NCBI GenBank assembly: GCA_036897485.1
Contig: JAYMTF010001129.1
Span: forward strand, 1 to 26,038
Reading direction: 5' to 3'
From: Pelargonium nanum
Taxonomy: Eukaryota; Streptophyta; Magnoliopsida; Geraniales; Geraniaceae
DNA: 26,038 bases
Below, piece after piece: positions 21,200-26,038 of this stretch. Numbering within the stretch: position 1 is the stretch's first letter; the number at the start of each line of letters is the position of its first letter. The position numbers and the translations under genes were made by a program. The notes under the pieces are model-generated. The model made no database searches, was not told the DNA's origin, and saw only the letters and a list, made by a program, of their open reading frames with translations.

Positions 21200-23571
21200 T
21201 CACTGCACGTATATAGAGTCAGGAGACAATGATATCATCTGGAGGAGGCTCGAATTCGAAAACGTCTCCTCCAATGCAGGGCCTCTCCTACTGCCTCCAT
21301 CCATGCTCAATTTGGTGATCTGCACCAGCTCTTTTGCCACATTCACCATTCCAAGCTTCCCATCCCCACCAAACAGCAAGCACCTGGTGGCCAGGTCTGC
21401 TACAATCTCTATCTGTTCTCTCCGAAACCCGGGTTGCTCATGGTAGTAAAGAACTGGATCCACTATCTCCTCTAGCTTCCCACTCCCTATTTTTTGCAGC
21501 ACTTGTGGTGCATCCACTGGTTTGGTGCCTGTGATCATTTCAAGAATCACCAAACCAAGGTCATACACATCTCCTGATTTCTGGAACCGCGGTCCTGAAT
21601 TAGGCCTGCAGGTGTCTCCAAGGCCAGAGCTCACTAACCCAAACCCTGAAATCTTGACAGAAAAGTCTTCATCTAGGAAGATGCAAGAAGATTTGAGATC
21701 GCGATGGAAAATAGGAGGCGATATCTCACATTGCAAGAAAGCTAGGACACTTGCGGTTTCTGCACAAATCTTTAATCTCTTGTACCAGTCAAGGCCTAAA
21801 TTTTGTCCCTTGTTTTGGTGTAAATGTTCCTCTAGAGTACCATTGGCAGGATACTCGTAGACCGCCAGTGGAGTGTAGCCAGAATCTATGCAGCATCCGA
21901 GAAGGCGTGCCATGTTCCTGTGTAGGATTGCAGATAAGGCCTCAATTCCAGAGAGGACTTGGATGAGGTCTCTCTCATTGTCACACTGCACTTTTTGGAC
22001 AGCTACGTGTGATCCATCCCCGAGAACTCCAGCATAAGTAGTGCTGTTTGTGCCATGTACTAGTTTCTGGCCTTCCTCGAATCCTTTCGTGGCTTCCTCT
22101 AGCTCGTAGTAAGTGAACAAACGAGTCCTGCAGGCTTTCCTGAATGAGATGGTGCTGTGGTAATGAGCCTGGTTCGGGTCAAATGTCCCCGCCTTAGCCG
22201 GTCTTTTCATTAAACAGAAAAGGGCTATCAATGAGGCCACCACCAGAACTGGTGCAAGAACTCCTGCATTTGTAATCATGCCAATCATGCATAAACAAGA
22301 ATACAAGAATACAATACTAATTTACCTGACAAGAACAGTCTCCGAAAGAGTCTAATCAATTATCAAAATTTCAAGATTTGCTCTTAATAGACAAGAAGTA
22401 CTCTATACCTGCAAGAATCACAACATCCTTGTCTTTGTGCCCTTTCGCGAGACAGTCATTGCCATACACTTCCCGTCCATCCTTGATGCAGGCTGTTGTT
22501 GACACCACGAGGAGTCATGAAACGATTCAGGCTCGCTTATTTTCAACACTAAACAAGTCTTTTTTATTGCAGATTTATGTAAAAACAGATCACCCTTAAA
22601 ATTTGTTTGACTTCCCTCAGATGTTAAGCATTAAAGGGGATCCAAAAGTTATGGTTTTGACATATCCAGCAAGAATCATATTAAGATCAAGCCTAACTAA
22701 GATCCAAAAATGTACTGATAGATGAACAAATGGTACCAAAAGTGAAGTAATTAAAGAACAAAAAGTACTCACATTTCAAGCAGCCAGTGCCATCTGCAAA
22801 TCCATCACCAACTAAACCATCCTCACAAGAGCACCTGACCCCATCTTTTACATTTGTAGCATTGACAACATGTGCATTTTTGGCACAAACAAGCTTTGAA
22901 GAATTGCTAGGAAGAGCCCATTCGAGCTTGACCCCTCTTATCCCGGAAGTGCTCCCCCTCGGGACATTCCAGCACGAGAAACCCCTACACCCGAACTTGG
23001 AGAAGCCCAAAAAGCCATCTCCAAGATGCCACACAGTGTGATCAGAGAGTGGATAGCAGCAAGCAGGGGACTCAGTGCCATGGCCATCACAAGAAGGCAA
23101 GTCAATTGTCTCACAATCTGCTTTGCACAGAGAAGAGTCCTCACAATCATAGAGGCCAATGACATTGTCAGCTGATATGCTGAAATAGTATTGATCATGG
23201 GATGATGACAACATCCCAAAAGAGTTCAAGTCATTGTATCGGCGACACGAAGAAGAAGAAGAAGATGTGTTTGGGAAATCCACAAGAACCCCATCTGAGA
23301 AGAAGTGGAGGACCTGGTAGCTCTCAGAGGCTACAGTGAGGAAGAGAGAGGTGGAGTTGAGGCAAGAGAGGTGGAAAGAGGAGTTGGGGAGGAGTGAGTG
23401 ATGAGCACAAGAAGAGTTGAGGTGAAATGGGAATGGTATAGTGTGGAAGCTTCCACATTTGTCATTGCACTGGTTTGGAAGCTGTGGAGAAGCTTCTTGG
23501 AGACAATGGGATGTGGGTAAAAGGCTATGGAGTCTAAAGAGACTAAACCAAAGTAAGAGGGAAGCTAACAT
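21200..23571 (-). CDS. Wall-associated-kinase-like receptor with a degenerate kinase domain
   Basis: Three exons on the minus strand: 22773-23571, 22409-22492, 21200-22263 (1947 nt, 648 residues). Start at the first ATG in frame (23571); it begins with a hydrophobic signal peptide (about residues 1-25). The extracellular part is Cys-rich, with NQCNDKCG and PFPFHLNSSC as in the galacturonan-binding WAK domain, then an EGF-like CSCEDGLVGDGFADGTGC. A membrane helix lies at about 290-314, followed by a kinase-like domain from about 344. The domain keeps the VAVQK lysine (385) and HRD (481-483), but the Gly loop is GTNSTTY (365-371), the helix-C Glu position is Gly (400), the catalytic-loop Asn is Cys (488) and DFG is GFG (501). 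It is therefore probably a pseudokinase acting as a cell-surface sensor or scaffold. It resembles the Arabidopsis product annotated as inactive, At2g46850 (from memory). Function unknown. Confidence 0.88.
23257..23271 (-). repeat. Ser-encoding triplet run in the receptor ectodomain
   Basis: A (GAA)n-like run on the plus strand encodes five to six consecutive serines between residues FPNTS and CRRYND on the minus strand. It is a short low-complexity linker inside the Cys-rich ectodomain. Confidence 0.6.
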
Positions 23572-23611
23572 GCCTGTCAAAGGGTTGACTCTGGAGAATA
23601 TCTGCAGCCAA

Positions 23612-23630
23612 AGGAAGAAGAAGAAGAAGT
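23612..23630. repeat. (AAG)n tract in the receptor gene leader
   Basis: About six AAG units, read as CTT on the minus strand, lie roughly 45-60 bases upstream of the ATG at 23571. This is a pyrimidine-rich leader like that of DCL1. Confidence 0.7.
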
Positions 23631-23734
23631 AGGAAGAGAGCTGGGGTTGGTTATATTAGTGGAAGTTGTGCAAGTAAAATCAGTGCAATACTTTATTTCA
23701 TTGATCTCCTGCAGATATGCAAGTAATGTATTCT

Positions 23735-23756
23735 TTTATATAAATATATATAAAAT
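23735..23756 (-). promoter_or_regulatory. Putative TATA region of the receptor-like gene
   Basis: An alternating T/A stretch reading TTTTATATATATTTATATAA on the minus strand lies about 165-185 bases before the ATG, the expected position for a TATA box with a leader of about 135 nt. No other TATA-like box lies closer to the ATG. Confidence 0.4.
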
Positions 23757-24393
23757 TTTGTACAGAAACTAGCTAGGATCAAAACAATATAAGTTGGTGC
23801 TAGTATTGTATTTAGAGTATTGAATTGTGAAGTATTGTATTGTAGAGAGAGGAGAGAGAGAGAGATTAGTAAGGAAGGTTAGGAGGGTATAGAAGTTGGG
23901 GAAGAGGAGACGATTGGTCCGTGGAATGGGCTACAAATGGTACCATATGGGAATGTGTTTTCCAATCTCTTTGAGCACATCTGTGCGTGTGTTTTCGGCT
24001 TTCTACTCTTTTCAAGGCACCATTTTTTCATTTTTACATGCCTATCTACTTATTATATTATTTACTTTCTTTCTTCCAGATTTTATACTATATCTTGTTT
24101 TTCTACCTACATTGCATCTCTATATTCTATTTCTTTTTCCTTCTCTCTTTTATGGATTTCAAGATTCAAGAAGAGATGTTTGAGACTGATGGATTTAAGA
24201 TCAAAACTCTGTAGTATTTGCTACTTCCTCTCTCTTTATAGTAATTTTTTTTATCGGCTCTTTATTGTAAATTTGAATAGCTTTCAAGATGGCAAGTCTA
24301 ATTGGTAATGATATGAAGCTAGAAGAATCTGTGAATTTTAAATTATGCGTACAAGATTCAATTTGTTTCTACACAATTTGTTCTCTCAATTTT
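23757..24393. other. Non-coding upstream region of the receptor gene
   Basis: Holds a GA-rich tract (about 23845-23865) and a T-rich stretch (24000-24160) whose open frames are low-complexity Phe/Leu/Tyr-rich and look spurious. No gene supported. Confidence 0.4.
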
Positions 24394-24527
24394 TTTGACT
24401 TAAAATATTTCATGAACTTTCAAATATTGACCTAATTTGGTCCCTGTTTTTTTTTTTTATATAAGCTCTAAGAGCAATGACCACTTTGTGTCAATATTTG
24501 AAAGTTTATGGACCATTTTCAGTCAAA
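24394..24527. repeat. Long imperfect inverted repeat (fold-back element)
   Basis: Arms of about 50 bases at 24394-24445 and 24477-24527 are imperfect reverse complements. The core CATGAACTTTCAAATATTGAC (24411-24431, quoted here as CATGAACTTTCA plus AATATTGAC) matches the reverse complement of 24490-24510 with one mismatch, and TTTGACT at the outer edge also matches. The spacer is a T-rich run. This could be a MITE-like fold-back or two copies of a repeat unit in opposite orientation. Confidence 0.7.
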
Positions 24528-24650
24528 TAAAAGTTCAGAGATCAAATTTGGTTGAAAAACGAAAGTTCATAGATCATTTTGAGTTGAAAAAATAAAGGGT
24601 TTAAATTGGGTTAAAACATGAAAGTTCATAGAAAAAATTGGGTATTTTAC
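24501..24650. repeat. Degenerate tandem repeat, about 27-32 bp unit, five units
   Basis: Units begin at about 24501, 24530, 24562, 24594 and 24621 with AAAGTTTATGGACC, AAAGTTCAGAGATC, AAAGTTCATAGATC, AAAGGGTTTAAATT and AAAGTTCATAGAAA. The first unit overlaps the right arm of the adjacent inverted repeat, so both structures share one building block. Confidence 0.65.
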
Positions 24651-24744
24651 CTAATTTATGGGGTTAATTTATGATTTGGGTCATCTTAAGGTGCCAATTA
24701 ATTGTAATTTTTAATAAACTAAATATAAATATAATACTCTTTTA

Positions 24745-24815
24745 GGGGATGTCGCAATGGTTAAGACACACATCTTCATATGAAAGGTCGTGAGTTCAAA
24801 TCTCATTGCGTCAGC
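24745..24815 (+). mobile_element. tRNA-like SINE head
   Basis: The stretch starts GGGGATGTCGCAATGGTTAA, resembling a tRNA 5' end with an A box (about 24750-24760). It carries a B-box-like AGTTCAAATCT at 24793-24803, 33 bases downstream, the usual RNA polymerase III internal-promoter spacing. An A-rich tail follows at about 24824-24832. The anticodon and acceptor stems do not fold cleanly, so this is a tRNA-derived retroelement rather than a tRNA gene. No clear target duplication was found. Confidence 0.45.
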
Positions 24816-24829
24816 TCAACTGATAAAAA

Positions 24830-25835
24830 AAAATATAACTATAATAAATCATCTTTAATTTCTTTTAAAACAATCTTTAGAAATAACATGGGGTCATGTA
24901 GGCTAGCTATTTTCCTCGAGTAACTTCGACACTCTAGCGTCTTCTTGACACGTCATATCATTTTGTAAAAGAGATCGAAGAACAATAGTGTAGCACATTT
25001 TCAATATGGCTATAATCTTACATTTTTGTTCAATAATATGTTTTATTTTGTATATGTTGAGTTTGAGATGATGAAATAAATAAATAAAAATTAAAAGGAA
25101 GAAAAGTGTCACAAAATTAAGGTTTGAAGTTTCAGAATATTCATGCTTTTAAATTTTAGACACAGATGATAAAAAATCAAATTTATGAATGATATATCAC
25201 AAAATTAAAGAGTAGAATGGTAGAAATTGTTTTAATTAATACATGTTAAATACCAGTAAAAATTTGATAAATGTCATTTTATACTAATTTAATTTTTTTA
25301 AAAAATGTCGTGTAAGAACCACGTAAAAGTCATGTAATGTAATTATTAATTTAGATGTCACATTACTATACTTAACGAAACTGTTAAGTTCAACTAATGG
25401 AATAGTGTATTTTGACACCAAATAATAAAGGCTGAGAATCAATTTGACTTATACAAAATTCGGGAACCAAAAGAGTGACATTTTAAAAGTTTATGGACTA
25501 TTTTTTTTTATCATAATGGATTATCAATCCTATCACTCTACAATTTTTAATAGAATATGCAATTGAGCTCAGTTTTAGAAGATTGATTTTTTCAAAAGAG
25601 TTTGAGTACTAAAATGTTGGTTGTATTTTAAACTCATGTAGTGTGAATCCCATATTGGTCTGAATAATTCTCTCATATTAAGAGGATTAATAATGTCACT
25701 AATGGTATATGAAATTAATCTCAATATTTAATTTAATATGTGAAATTTCAATTTCTTTTAATAAAGTACATAAACTATCAACTACAGCTCGAATTAATAC
25801 AACTCAAATTTACAGTTGTGTCCTTTGATTTTATA
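24830..25835. other. AT-rich intergenic DNA, no recognised gene
   Basis: Low-complexity, repeat-like text without a supported coding exon. At about 25487-25500 the phrase AAAGTTTATGGACTA echoes the tandem-repeat unit near 24501, suggesting a second, scattered copy of that repeat family. Confidence 0.4.
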
Positions 25836-25837
25836 GT

Positions 25838-26038
25838 TTTTTTTTATAGAAATTTGAAAGCCTTTATTAATCTTTAGCTAACAAATCAACGATGGAAATG
25901 GGACAGGAATCACCCCACCAAGTTTGGTGTCCTTCAACTACATGAGCCGATCTAGCTAATCTATGAGCTATTTGATTAGCCTCCCTACGGACAAACATAA
26001 ATTCAACATTCTCTATCAACCTACAAATTTGCAAAATA
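25838..26038 (-). mobile_element. 3' end of an L1-type LINE (RNase H C-terminus, 3' UTR, A tail), partial
   Basis: On the minus strand the frame entering from the right edge reads ENVEFMFVRREANQIAHRLA, then TWWGDSCPISIVDLLAKD and a stop (25867-25869). REANQIAHRLA is the hallmark C-terminal block of the plant RNase H-like domain that ends many L1-type LINE ORF2 proteins. After the stop come AATAAA and, about 20 bases on, a run of nine to ten A (25838-25848), as expected for a poly(A)-tailed retrotransposon. The rest lies outside the window. Confidence 0.6.

Noticed and set aside
23896..24308. Phe/Leu/Tyr-rich frames that could be read as small membrane proteins
   Set aside because: T-rich non-coding DNA; three overlapping frames are equally hydrophobic, which is the mark of base composition, not selection.
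24745..24815. Functional tRNA gene
   Set aside because: A and B boxes are present, but the anticodon stem-loop and acceptor stem do not pair properly.

Overview
The window is nuclear DNA from a flowering plant, almost certainly a eudicot. It has AT-rich intergenic DNA, short GT-AG introns with T-rich acceptors, CT-rich leaders, and remnants of a Helitron, a LINE and a MITE. Three intron-containing protein genes can be read with confidence. No prokaryotic-type organisation is present.

Layout. 1-4300: repeat-rich intergenic DNA with a Helitron 3' end (to 103) and a decayed LINE-type RNase H fragment (about 2036-2630) that carries an internal tandem duplication. 4340-5216: promoter and 5' leader of the main gene (ACGT-core/G-box cluster, TATA box, GA/GAA/TTC microsatellites, two tiny uORFs). 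5217-17004 (+): a complete 20-exon DICER-LIKE 1 (DCL1) gene of about 2015 codons with helicase, DUF283, PAZ, two RNase III and two dsRNA-binding domains. 17902-20115 (-): a soluble inorganic pyrophosphatase (PPA) gene with seven coding exons and an apparent 5'-UTR intron, convergent with DCL1. 21200-23571 (-): a three-exon wall-associated-kinase-like receptor whose kinase domain has lost several catalytic residues (a predicted pseudokinase). 23757-26038: repeat-derived DNA with a long inverted repeat, a degenerate tandem repeat, a tRNA-like SINE head and, at the right edge, the 3' end of an L1-type LINE on the minus strand.

DCL1 is the enzyme that excises plant microRNAs, and the gene carries two RNA-level features tied to its own control. 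The miR162 target site is created by joining exons 12 and 13. Intron 14 (14211-14531) contains a fold-back of about 157 nt, nearly continuously paired, whose 3' arm ends in the same 11 bases as Arabidopsis miR838, the microRNA hosted in Arabidopsis DCL1 intron 14. This is the most interesting signal in the window: a candidate intronic microRNA through which DCL1 could process its own pre-mRNA.

The gene order DCL1 - PPA - inactive receptor kinase appears to combine two Arabidopsis duplicate segments (At1g01040-At1g01050 and At2g46850-At2g46860, from memory). It may therefore show the arrangement before duplication and reciprocal gene loss, and it predicts an LHY/CCA1-type clock gene just to the right of the window.
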